A stretch of DNA of 64,000 nt from Bacteroidales bacterium (GTDB lineage Bacteria > Bacteroidota > Bacteroidia > Bacteroidales > UBA932): assembly GCA_011620605.1 (NCBI GenBank), contig WOYW01000016.1, positions 372,001 through 436,000 on the forward strand. Direction: 5' to 3'. Made by a program: the position numbers and the translations under genes. The notes below the pieces were generated by a model that had not been told where the DNA came from, searched no databases, and saw nothing but the letters and a program-made list of their open reading frames with translations. Numbering within the stretch: position 1 is the stretch's first letter; each line of letters starts with the position of its first letter. Positions 35,981 through 44,653 of this stretch are shown piece by piece.

Positions 35981-37666
35981 ATGTGGAAGTGTCTGGCATT
36001 ATCTTTATCTCTGGTTTTTCTTGCTTCCTGCGGTTACCGTCCCCAGGTGGCGGCAGAAGAATCCCAGGTCCTTTTTCACCGGGGACTTAATCTGTTTTAC
36101 CAGGGAGACATGGCCGGTGCAATGGACAGTTTTAAAAGAGTGGTGTCCCACAATAAAAACAACGATGCCGCTTTTTTTTACCTGGCGCAGATCGCGAGCT
36201 ATGCCGGACAATGGGAAGATGCCGACAATTATTTGCAACAGGCCCTCAGGTTGCAACCGGATAATTACTGGTACCGTCTTCAACAGGCAAAACTTGCCGT
36301 TGCGCGTGAAAACACGGAAGAAGCGGATCTTCTTTACGCGGCGTTGTTCCGCGATTACCCTCAAAAAACGGAATTGCTGTACGACAGGATAGGGCTTTAT
36401 ATGAACGGCAATAACTCAGCTAAAGCGCTGGAATTGCTTGATACACTGGAAAAGAGGGCGGGAGTTACCGAATCCGGGCTGTTGCTGCGTTTCAATATAT
36501 TAATTGAAAATGACAGGGAAGCTGCTGTTGCATTGTTAAGCGACTATCTTCAGAGCAATCCTACTACCAGAGTTCTGAGCATAATGGGAGACGTCCTGGC
36601 CGGTGACGGAGAGATAGAAAAAGCGGCCGAATATTACCAGCGGGCCCTGCAGGCAGATCCTACTTTTATGCCGGCCGTTTTCGGGCTGGCCGAAACATAC
36701 CGTTTAAAAAGGCAGTTTGATCTCTATTTTGAAAACATAAACGTCTTCCTGGCATATCCCGAGGTAGATGCTCAAATGAAAACCGATTACCTGAAACAGA
36801 TTCTGGAAGCGCGTGGGTTTGTCAGTACGTTTCATCCCCAGGTAGACACTTTGTTTATGAGTACACGCAGTGCCCATCCTAAAGACAGCACCCTGGCCTA
36901 CATGTATGCGGGATACCTCATACAAACAGAAAGACCCGGTGAAGGCCTGGAAGTCATGAAAGAAAACCTGGATCATTACAGGAACGATTACCGGGCATGG
37001 TATCAGACGCTGGGGATAATCTATTATCTGAAAGAATGGGATATGCTCTGTGAGTATGGGGCCATGGCATTGGAAAAATTTCCGGACAACACGGATTTCA
37101 GCAGTCTTTACGGAATGGCATTGTGGCAGACAGGACAGCTGGAACAGGCCATAGCCCGTTTTGAGCGGATCCTTTCAAGGCTCAATAAAGACGACACCCA
37201 AAACAGGATCCAGGCCATGGCACTGCTTGGAGACCTTTACCACGAAGCGGGGAACTGGGAGCAATCCTTTGCCATGTATGACAAGGTCCTGAAACTGGAT
37301 CCCTACAATTTGCCGGTCCTGAACAATTATGCGTATTACCTGAGCCTGAGAAAAGAAAGACTGGAACGGGCCCTGGAAATGAGTAAAGTAACAATAGACC
37401 GTGAGCCTAACAATTCCACCTACCTGGATACTTACGGGTGGATATTGCATTTGCTGGGCCAAACCGCGAAGGCAAAGGATATTTTCAGACAGGCTTTGGC
37501 GTACGGCGGAAAAGAAAGTGCTGAGATACTGGATCATTACGGGGATATACTCAATGCTTTGAACGAACCTCTTATGGCCATCGTTTACTGGCAGCAGTCA
37601 TATGATATAGAACCCCGGGAAGAAACCATGAAAAAAATTGAGACCAACCGGAAAACGGTTCAATAG
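35981..37666 (+). CDS. TPR-repeat lipoprotein
   Basis: The 561-residue protein starts with a lipoprotein signal (MWKCLALSLSLVFLASCGYRP; lipobox LASC) and is otherwise built of tandem tetratricopeptide repeats from about residue 30 to 550, for example LNLFYQGDMAGAMDSFKRVV, YYQRALQADPTFMPAVFGLA and YDKVLKLDPYNLPVLNNYAY. TPR lipoproteins scaffold outer-membrane complexes. The EnvC-like gene begins three bases later, so a role in division-site or wall-remodelling complexes is a reasonable inference. ATG at 35981 is preferred because an upstream start would spoil the signal and contain the promoter. Confidence 0.87.
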   Translation: MWKCLALSLSLVFLASCGYRPQVAAEESQVLFHRGLNLFYQGDMAGAMDSFKRVVSHNKNNDAAFFYLAQIASYAGQWEDADNYLQQALRLQPDNYWYRLQQAKLAVARENTEEADLLYAALFRDYPQKTELLYDRIGLYMNGNNSAKALELLDTLEKRAGVTESGLLLRFNILIENDREAAVALLSDYLQSNPTTRVLSIMGDVLAGDGEIEKAAEYYQRALQADPTFMPAVFGLAETYRLKRQFDLYFENINVFLAYPEVDAQMKTDYLKQILEARGFVSTFHPQVDTLFMSTRSAHPKDSTLAYMYAGYLIQTERPGEGLEVMKENLDHYRNDYRAWYQTLGIIYYLKEWDMLCEYGAMALEKFPDNTDFSSLYGMALWQTGQLEQAIARFERILSRLNKDDTQNRIQAMALLGDLYHEAGNWEQSFAMYDKVLKLDPYNLPVLNNYAYYLSLRKERLERALEMSKVTIDREPNNSTYLDTYGWILHLLGQTAKAKDIFRQALAYGGKESAEILDHYGDILNALNEPLMAIVYWQQSYDIEPREETMKKIETNRKTVQ

Positions 37667-37669
37667 ATC

Positions 37670-38842
37670 ATGAAACGTTTTTTGCTCATCATTTCGCTGT
37701 TATTTTTTGTAACCGGGACGCTCCGGACACAGGACGTACAGGATATGCAGGCAAAGAACCGCAGACTGCAGGAAGAAATTGCCATGCTGCAGGAAAGGAT
37801 CCGGACTACTTCCGGCGACATAAAAGGCCGCCTGAATCAATACCGGCTGGCCCAAAGGTTATTGTCCAACAGGCAGGAACTGATCCGGGGGATAGAAAAA
37901 GAAATGGAAACGCTCCATCAAGACATCTTTGAAAAAAACGGGGAAATAGGTGCCCTGAAAAAGGAAAGGGAAACCCTGACCGCCGCATACGAGGATTTGA
38001 TTCAACAGGCCTACCGTCATAGGGATAAAAAACTATGGATCACGCATATACTATCCAGCGAAAGTGCTTCGCAGGCTTATCGCAGGTGGCGTTATTTTCG
38101 CAATTACAGCGATTATATGCGTGAACAGGAGCAAAAAATCAGGCAAACGCAAACCCGATTGCAGGAAGAAGAGGCAAAGCTGGTTGCCTTGCAGCAGGAA
38201 AGGGAAAAAACCCGGGATGAACTGGCCCTGGAAATCAACCGCATGAAAGAAGACCAGCAGAAACTAAACCGCAATATTGCCCGTCTGCAACAGAATGAAA
38301 AACAATTGAAAGCTGAATTGCAGAAACGCATAAGGGACCAGCAGAAACTGAACGATGAAATTCAGAAAGCCCTGGCTGCCCTGGAGAAGAAAGGTGCCCC
38401 CCGCGACCGGGAAGCCGTAGAAGCCGCCCGCGTTCTTTCGGCCGATTTTACTGCCAACAAGGGAAACCTGCCCTGGCCGCTAAAAGAAGCCATTGTCATA
38501 GAACGCTTTGGACGCATCACGGATCCCAAATGGGGATTTACTTTTGATAATAAAGGCGTTACCTTGTCCGGCCAAAAAGGAGGGGATGTGCACGTTATTT
38601 TCAACGGAGTGGTTTCAAGCATCTGGATGGACAACAGGGACAGTTACCTTATAAGGATACTTGTTTCTCACGGGGATTTCAGCACCATCTATTGTCACAT
38701 GGTAGATGTGGCGGTTAAGGAAGGAGATACGGTGGTGACGGGTCAGAAACTGGGGACCCTCTCTCCCCAGGGAGAAGGAAACAGTTATTTTCAATTGCTC
38801 AGGAAAGGTGTCCCGCTCAATCCGGCAGACTGGTGCCGATAA
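37670..38842 (+). CDS. EnvC-like murein hydrolase activator (degenerate M23/LytM)
   Basis: The 390 residues comprise a signal peptide (MKRFLLIISLLFFVTGTLRT), a long coiled coil from about residue 22 to 245, and a C-terminal LytM domain from about 265. Zinc ligands seem incomplete: the first motif reads KGVTLSGQKGGDV with no His, while YCHMVDVAV keeps one His near the HxH position. That matches EnvC-type activators, which open amidase active sites rather than cutting murein. It follows the TPR lipoprotein after three bases and converges on the nucleoside kinase with a 26-base overlap. Confidence 0.88.
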   Translation: MKRFLLIISLLFFVTGTLRTQDVQDMQAKNRRLQEEIAMLQERIRTTSGDIKGRLNQYRLAQRLLSNRQELIRGIEKEMETLHQDIFEKNGEIGALKKERETLTAAYEDLIQQAYRHRDKKLWITHILSSESASQAYRRWRYFRNYSDYMREQEQKIRQTQTRLQEEEAKLVALQQEREKTRDELALEINRMKEDQQKLNRNIARLQQNEKQLKAELQKRIRDQQKLNDEIQKALAALEKKGAPRDREAVEAARVLSADFTANKGNLPWPLKEAIVIERFGRITDPKWGFTFDNKGVTLSGQKGGDVHVIFNGVVSSIWMDNRDSYLIRILVSHGDFSTIYCHMVDVAVKEGDTVVTGQKLGTLSPQGEGNSYFQLLRKGVPLNPADWCR

Positions 38843-40433
38843 ATTCACGAATCACCGACGCATACGGGATATATCGCTCATCCCTGGGATGCACAGGCGT
38901 AAAATAACTCAGAAAATTCAAAAGACGCAGTGCTTCGGGGTAAGCTTCAGACATAGGGGCAATACGGTGCAGCAAAGGCTCGGCATGGGATTTTAAAACA
39001 GCCAGCTCGTAAGGAAGGGCCGAGTTAAACATCACATCTGCCTCTTCCTGGAAGGGGAAAATATATTCTCGCTCTCCGTGGCTGATACTTGACCAGCGCA
39101 GAATGGTGTCTTCCGCGTTGATCCCCCGGAACTGGGAATCGCGGACCATCCGGCGGATCATGCGGGTGTCCGTGGTAGAGATCCGGTTGTTTTCATCCAT
39201 GGATAAGGAAGTCAGTGCCGAGGCGTAGATCTTGAATTTGTTCACCTGGGGAATGTTACGGGTAACTAACGGGTTCAGGGCATGGATGCCTTCCATGATC
39301 AGGATTTCGTTTTCTTCCAGTCTTATCTTATTGCCCTTGAAGGAACGTTGCCCGGTCATAAAGTCAAAATAGGGCAGCTCTACTTCTTTACCCTCCAGCA
39401 AAGCAAAAAGCTGTTCGTTCAGAAAGGCTGTATCCAGGGCCTCTACCGATTCAAAATCGTATTCGCCTTTCTCATCAAGGGGAGTATTTTCCCGGTTAAC
39501 AAAATAATTGTCCATTTCCAACACAATGGGTTTCATCCCCAGCACTTTCAATTGGGTGGAGATCCTTTTGGATGTGGTGGTCTTACCGCTGCTGGAAGGT
39601 CCGGCGATCATAACCAACTTGAGCTTGTCCTTGTGGGCAAAAATACGGTCGGCGATCTCTGCATAACGCCTTCCGTGAAAAGCTTCTCCGGTCAGGATCA
39701 GATCTTTTATCCTGTTGTTCTGGATCTTCCTGTTGAGGGTCCCTATATCTTTGATCCCCATAATATTACCCCAATGGACATATTCTTCAAAGACTTCCAC
39801 CAGCTTGTGCAGTTTAGGGGGGCCGTCCAGCCGTCCGGGGTGATCGGGCTGGGGATACTGGAGCAGGAACCCTTTGTGAAAACGGCTAAGGTTAAAAAGT
39901 TTTAAATACCCGGTCGAAGGCACCAAAGGTCCGTAATAGGTGTCTGCGTAATCGTCCAGATAATAAACGGAAGTGTAGAAATGACCACGTGTTTCCTGTA
40001 ATAACGCTTTCTGAGGGAAGCCGTTGGCCGCGAATATCTTCTGGGCATCACCCGTACACAGCTTTTCCTTACGGAAGGGAATGTCTTTTTCCACGATATG
40101 CGACATTGTTGCATGGATCAGAGCCATGTCTTCGTCTGTTTCCTCGCGGTTGTTGGGAAATAAAATATCGCAATAGAGGGAATTCCCCACCGCATAGGAT
40201 ATCCTGAGCTTTGCTCCCGGGAAAAGATCGCGGACAGCTTTTTGCAGGACAAAGGAAAGTGAACGGGCATACGTCCTGCGTCCGTCCGGATGCGAATAAT
40301 CAATAAATTTTATGTTGTGGGGGTTGTAAAGAATAAAATCCAGGCTTTTCAGGCGGTTATCCACCAGTGCAGCCAGGTATTTGTCTGCCTTCTTCCCGTT
40401 CCATTCCCTGTTGATCTCTTGTAATGTTTTCAT
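38817..40433 (-). CDS. Large nucleoside (uridine-type) kinase with ThrRS-like N-terminal region
   Basis: The 538-residue protein has two parts. Residues 1-260 resemble the TGS and second additional domain of threonyl-tRNA synthetase (SLSFVLQKAVRDLFPGAKL; HIVEKDIPFRKEKL). Residues 275-480 form a P-loop kinase of the uridine kinase/phosphoribulokinase group with MIAGPSSSGKTTTSKRIST, VLEMDNYFVNRENTP, DFMTGQRSFKGNKIRL and IMEGIHALNP. It is about twice as long as E. coli Udk. It lies seven bases after uvrA, at the end of a four-gene minus-strand unit. Confidence 0.87.
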   Translation of the reverse strand: MKTLQEINREWNGKKADKYLAALVDNRLKSLDFILYNPHNIKFIDYSHPDGRRTYARSLSFVLQKAVRDLFPGAKLRISYAVGNSLYCDILFPNNREETDEDMALIHATMSHIVEKDIPFRKEKLCTGDAQKIFAANGFPQKALLQETRGHFYTSVYYLDDYADTYYGPLVPSTGYLKLFNLSRFHKGFLLQYPQPDHPGRLDGPPKLHKLVEVFEEYVHWGNIMGIKDIGTLNRKIQNNRIKDLILTGEAFHGRRYAEIADRIFAHKDKLKLVMIAGPSSSGKTTTSKRISTQLKVLGMKPIVLEMDNYFVNRENTPLDEKGEYDFESVEALDTAFLNEQLFALLEGKEVELPYFDFMTGQRSFKGNKIRLEENEILIMEGIHALNPLVTRNIPQVNKFKIYASALTSLSMDENNRISTTDTRMIRRMVRDSQFRGINAEDTILRWSSISHGEREYIFPFQEEADVMFNSALPYELAVLKSHAEPLLHRIAPMSEAYPEALRLLNFLSYFTPVHPRDERYIPYASVIREFIGTSLPD

Positions 40434-40440
40434 AGGATAA

Positions 40441-43275
40441 TCATTGTTTTAACCACTCTTTGAGCAATCGTCCGGTGTAAGACTGCAAATTTTCTGCCAG
40501 TTCTGCGGGTGTGCCGTAACCCACAACGCGTCCTCCTCCGTTTCCGCCTTCAGGTCCCAGGTCTATGATGTAATCGGCGGATCTGATGATATCGGGATGG
40601 TGTTCTATGATCAGGACGGTGTTGCCTTTGTCTGTCAGTTGCTGCAATATGCTTAGTAAAACCTTTACGTCTTCAAAATGCAATCCGGTGGTTGGTTCAT
40701 CCAGGATGTAAAGGGTGTTGCCGGTAGAAATTTTGGATAATTCGGCTGCCAGCTTAACCCTTTGGCATTCTCCGCCGCTCAGGGTGGTAGAGGGCTGTCC
40801 CAGCTTGATATATCCCAATCCCACATCCTGCAGGGTTTTTATTTTTTGAATAATGGCAGGGACGTGTTGAAAAAATTCTACCGCCTCGTTAACGGACATA
40901 TCCAATACCTGGTATATGTTCTTGTTTTTGTAGCGGACGGTCAGTGTGTCGCTTTTATAGCGCTGACCACGACATACCGGGCAGGTTATCTGGACATCGG
41001 GCAGAAAGTTCATTTCAATTTGTTGTATTCCGGCCCCTTTGCAAGCTTCGCAGCGGCCGCCCCTGATGTTGAAAGAAAACCGGGAGGCCTTGAACCCGCG
41101 TGTTTTTGCATCGGGTGAAGATGCAAATAGTTTTCGAATCTCCCCGAACACATTGGTATATGTAGCCGGATTGCTGCGCGGTGTTTTCCCGATGGGTGAC
41201 TGATCCACTTCCACGACTTTGTCAATATACTGAATACCTGAGACCGATTCATAGGGCAACGGATGCTTTTTGGAACGGTAAAATTTCCTGGTAAGTACGG
41301 GAAGGAGCGTTTCGTTTATCAGGCTGGATTTGCCGCTACCACTGACTCCCGTTATACAGATAAAACAACCTAATGGAAAATCTACCGTTATGTTTTTCAG
41401 GTTGTTGCCTGAAGCTCCGCTAAGGCGCAATACGTGACCGTTGCCTGAACGTCTTTGGCCGGGAACCGGAATGCTTCGTCTCCCGGTAAGGTATTGCCAG
41501 GTTAGGCTGTCGGGATGGGATCGTTCCAAAAATGCTTTTATGGGTCCGGAATAAAGAAGTTGCCCGCCTTTGCGCCCGGCTCCCGGCCCCAGATCCACCA
41601 GCCAGTCCGCACTGCGGATGGTTTCCTCGTCGTGTTCCACAACAAGCACGGAATTCCCGGCATCTCGAAGTTTTCCAAGGGCCTGTATCAGGCGGCGGTT
41701 GTCGCGCTGATGCAGCCCTATACTCGGCTCGTCAAGAATATATAAAACGTTGACCAATGTGGACCCGATCTGGGTGGCCAGCCGGATCCGCTGGCTTTCC
41801 CCACCGCTGAGCGTACGGGTTCCCCGGTCCAGGGAAAGGTAAGAAAGTCCCACGTCAATGAGGAATTGCAGGCGGTCGCGGATCTCTTTCAGAACGTCCC
41901 GTGCAATGGCTTTCTGACGCTCCGATATCCGCTTCTCAATACCGTCCAGCCACCCGGCAAGCACCTGGACGTCCATGGCTGCCAGCTGAGCAATGGTTTT
42001 GTCTGCAAAGCGAAAACAAAGAGCAGTTTCGTTCAGGCGGCTGCCGTGGCATATGGGGCAGGGTATTTCTTCCAGGTAACGTTCCCGGGTCATCAACTTG
42101 CTTTCAGACTCTTCGTTCAATTGTTCCATCCGGTTCACCAGACCGGGGAAGGTTATGGTATAGGTGCCTCCTACGGGAGAGGTCACATAGATGAGGTCTT
42201 CACTGCCGTAAAGCAATGTGTCCATAGCTTCATCCGGGATGTCGGAAAGGGGCGTCTCTAATGAAAAACCGTATTTTTTGGTAATCCCCTCCAGGTAACG
42301 GAAAAGCGTGTTGTCCCTGTATTTTCCGAAAGGTTCCAGCCCCCCCTGTGCAATGGAAAGAGACATATCCGGCATGATTTTTTTAAGATCTATCCGGGTT
42401 GTGAAACCAAGGCCTTTGCAATGGGGGCAGGCTCCCTGTGGAGAATTGAAGGAAAACGTGTGCGGGGCAGGTTCGGGAAACGACAAGCCGCTTTCCGGGC
42501 ACATAAGGTGTTTGCTGAAATGCCTGATCTGACCGGTATCCGGGTCCAATACGGCAAAAGAACCGTCTCCGTGATACAAGGCCGTGTTTACTGAATCCCG
42601 TAAGCGGGAAAAACCGGCCTGGTCTGCCTGGTCTTCTGCAGGCGGAATGAGTTTATCCACTACAATTTCTATGAAATGGACTTTGTAGCGGTCCAGCATC
42701 ATGTTGTGTGTTATCTGAGTAATTTCACCGTCTATACGCACTTCCAGAAAACCTTTTTTCAGGATCTGGTCCAGCAATTCACGGTAATGTCCTTTTCTTC
42801 CCCTTACTATGGGAGACAAAAGGATGCATTTTTTTCCACCGTACTGTTCGGCGATCAGGGAAACCATTTGTTCCGCGGTATAACGGATCATGGGCTTTCC
42901 CGTTGCCGGTGAATAGGCAATGGAAGCCCTGGCATAAAGAAGGCGCAGAAAATCGTATATTTCTGTTACGGTACCTACTGTCGAACGGGGGTTTCGCGTG
43001 GTGGTCTTTTGTTCTATGGCTATGATGGGGCTGAGGCCCGAGATGTGGTCCACGTCGGGACGTTCCAGGGTTCCCAGGTATTGACGCGCATAAGCCGAGA
43101 GTGTTTCCAGGTAGCGGCGTTGTCCTTCTGCATGTAGCGTATCAAAAGCCAGGGAAGATTTGCCGCTTCCGCTCAGTCCGGTAATAATACACAAAGCATG
43201 GCGCGGAATGTCCAGGCTGATATTTTTGAGGTTGTTCACCCGCGCGCCTTCTATGCGTATGTAACTCTCGGACAT
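40441..43275 (-). CDS. uvrA: Excinuclease ABC subunit A
   Basis: UvrA recognises bulky DNA lesions and loads UvrB. The 944 residues have two ABC-type ATPase modules: GLSGSGKSSLAFDTLHAEGQ at the N terminus and GVSGSGKSSLINETLLPVL in the second half, with signatures LSGGESQRIRLATQIGS and LSGGECQRVKLAAELSK. Zinc-finger cysteine pairs are visible in PCPICHGSRL and CEACKGAGIQQIEMNF...CPVCRGQR. It starts five bases after the hydrolase gene, in one unit with pcm, consistent with a damage-repair theme (DNA and protein repair together). Confidence 0.97.
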   Translation of the reverse strand: MSESYIRIEGARVNNLKNISLDIPRHALCIITGLSGSGKSSLAFDTLHAEGQRRYLETLSAYARQYLGTLERPDVDHISGLSPIIAIEQKTTTRNPRSTVGTVTEIYDFLRLLYARASIAYSPATGKPMIRYTAEQMVSLIAEQYGGKKCILLSPIVRGRKGHYRELLDQILKKGFLEVRIDGEITQITHNMMLDRYKVHFIEIVVDKLIPPAEDQADQAGFSRLRDSVNTALYHGDGSFAVLDPDTGQIRHFSKHLMCPESGLSFPEPAPHTFSFNSPQGACPHCKGLGFTTRIDLKKIMPDMSLSIAQGGLEPFGKYRDNTLFRYLEGITKKYGFSLETPLSDIPDEAMDTLLYGSEDLIYVTSPVGGTYTITFPGLVNRMEQLNEESESKLMTRERYLEEIPCPICHGSRLNETALCFRFADKTIAQLAAMDVQVLAGWLDGIEKRISERQKAIARDVLKEIRDRLQFLIDVGLSYLSLDRGTRTLSGGESQRIRLATQIGSTLVNVLYILDEPSIGLHQRDNRRLIQALGKLRDAGNSVLVVEHDEETIRSADWLVDLGPGAGRKGGQLLYSGPIKAFLERSHPDSLTWQYLTGRRSIPVPGQRRSGNGHVLRLSGASGNNLKNITVDFPLGCFICITGVSGSGKSSLINETLLPVLTRKFYRSKKHPLPYESVSGIQYIDKVVEVDQSPIGKTPRSNPATYTNVFGEIRKLFASSPDAKTRGFKASRFSFNIRGGRCEACKGAGIQQIEMNFLPDVQITCPVCRGQRYKSDTLTVRYKNKNIYQVLDMSVNEAVEFFQHVPAIIQKIKTLQDVGLGYIKLGQPSTTLSGGECQRVKLAAELSKISTGNTLYILDEPTTGLHFEDVKVLLSILQQLTDKGNTVLIIEHHPDIIRSADYIIDLGPEGGNGGGRVVGYGTPAELAENLQSYTGRLLKEWLKQ

Positions 43276-43280
43276 GGTGT

Positions 43281-43925
43281 TCAGGAAAGATGTAGCAGGT
43301 AGGGATTATGGGCCAGTTCTTCTGCCAGGGTGGTGGCAGGTCCGTGTCCCGGTAAAACAACGGTTTGTGCCGGCAGGGGCAGTATTTTTTCGGAGAGGGA
43401 TTTTTCCAATAGATCGTAATCTCCCCCGGGAAGGTCTGTTCGACCTACACTTCCGGCAAAAAGAAGATCTCCGGTAAACAGGTGGTTACTTTGTTCGTCA
43501 TACAGGCATACACTTCCGGGACTGTGACCCGGTGTATGAAACACTTTGAGAGTGGAGTTCCCGAATGTAAGTGTTTCCCCGTCTTCTAACGGGATGTAGT
43601 CACACTTGGGCTGTGTCATTTGAAATCTGAATAAACGTGCAATATCTGAGGCGCTTTTCAGATTGTGTTCTTCCAGGGAGTGCAGGCGGAACGGAATGTT
43701 ATACTGATCCAGTAGAAAACGAAGTCCCATCAGGTGGTCAAAATGGGCATGGGTGTTGACTATGAGCCGGGGGGTCAGTTGGTTGTCCCGCATGTAATGA
43801 ACCAGGCGTCGTTTTTCGTCCTCTCCGAAACAGCCGGGATCTATAATAATGCAACTGCCTGTATCGTCGTAAGCAACGTAACAGCATGTTCTCAGTGCGT
43901 TAAAATAAAAGGTCTTACATTCCAT
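43281..43925 (-). CDS. Metallo-beta-lactamase-fold hydrolase (glyoxalase II-like)
   Basis: A 214-residue MBL-fold protein with the binuclear metal motif VNTHAHFDHLMG, later FHTPGHSPGSVCLYDEQ, GDLLFAGSVGRTDLPGG and LPGHGPATTLAEE. It matches the short glyoxalase II / YcbL group. The substrate is a thioester or related compound, unproven. It sits between pcm (six bases) and uvrA (five bases) in the same unit. Confidence 0.9.
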   Translation of the reverse strand: MECKTFYFNALRTCCYVAYDDTGSCIIIDPGCFGEDEKRRLVHYMRDNQLTPRLIVNTHAHFDHLMGLRFLLDQYNIPFRLHSLEEHNLKSASDIARLFRFQMTQPKCDYIPLEDGETLTFGNSTLKVFHTPGHSPGSVCLYDEQSNHLFTGDLLFAGSVGRTDLPGGDYDLLEKSLSEKILPLPAQTVVLPGHGPATTLAEELAHNPYLLHLS

Positions 43926-43931
43926 GTTTAA

Positions 43932-44576
43932 TTATTTTTGTGTTCCTCCCAACATGGGAACGAATTGATAGACCCCGAAGTCTTCTGTTGTGTATGTATC
44001 TGGCCCGGTCCGGGTAATACGCAACATACGTTGTTCATATTGTCCCACTGGAACGACCATTTTCCCGTTCAGGGCCAGTTGTTCCTTGAGGATCCGGGGA
44101 ACTTCGGGAGCTCCGCATGCAACCAGTATGCCGCGGAAAGGAGCAAATTGGGGAAGACCTGCAAAACCGTCCCCGTAGAAGAGTACATTAGGATCAAATC
44201 CCGTAATGGCCAGGTTTTTTTGGCTCTGGATGTAAAGTTCGCGGATACGTTCAACGGAATATACCCGAAATCCCATTGCCATGAGTATGGCAGCCTGGTA
44301 CCCGCAACCCGTTCCAATTTCCAGGACCTTGTCCTGTTTCCGGCAATCCAGAAGATGGGTTTGCATGGCCACCGTATAGGGTTGGGAGATCGTTTGCCTG
44401 GCTGCTATGGGGAGAGGTTTGTCCTTGTAGGCTAAATGTTCCAGTCCCTTATCCACAAACAGGTGACGAGGGACACGTTCCATTGCCTGCAAAACTTCCG
44501 GATTGAAATGGTATTTTCCGGCCAACTCCTTTATCAATAGCCTTCTTTGTCCTTTCTGTCTGAGTGTGTCGGGCAT
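43932..44576 (-). CDS. pcm: Protein-L-isoaspartate O-methyltransferase
   Basis: PCM starts repair of isoaspartyl residues in aged proteins with S-adenosylmethionine. The 214 residues show VPRHLFVDKGLEHLAYKDKPL, the pre-motif QTISQPYTVAMQTHLL, SAM motif VLEIGTGCGYQAAILMAMG and VACGAPEVPRILKEQLALNG. It is the first gene of the pcm-hydrolase-uvrA-kinase unit. No exact -7 box was found in front; a looser ATCATTTG lies about 17-24 bases upstream. Confidence 0.94.
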   Translation of the reverse strand: MPDTLRQKGQRRLLIKELAGKYHFNPEVLQAMERVPRHLFVDKGLEHLAYKDKPLPIAARQTISQPYTVAMQTHLLDCRKQDKVLEIGTGCGYQAAILMAMGFRVYSVERIRELYIQSQKNLAITGFDPNVLFYGDGFAGLPQFAPFRGILVACGAPEVPRILKEQLALNGKMVVPVGQYEQRMLRITRTGPDTYTTEDFGVYQFVPMLGGTQK

Positions 44577-44602
44577 GTGTAAATCTTCGGCGTCAAATGA
44601 TT

Positions 44603-44630
44603 AAGCCCCCTCTCTTCCGGGAGGAGGCTT
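44603..44630 (-). terminator. Possible terminator hairpin after the OmpA/TPR lipoprotein
   Basis: An imperfect inverted repeat of twelve positions with one mismatch, tetraloop TTCC on the plus strand, lies 24 bases past the lipoprotein stop. There is no strong T run on either side, so termination is only suggested. Confidence 0.4.
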
Positions 44631-44653
44631 TCATCAATTTCAGGCTAGCGCGT

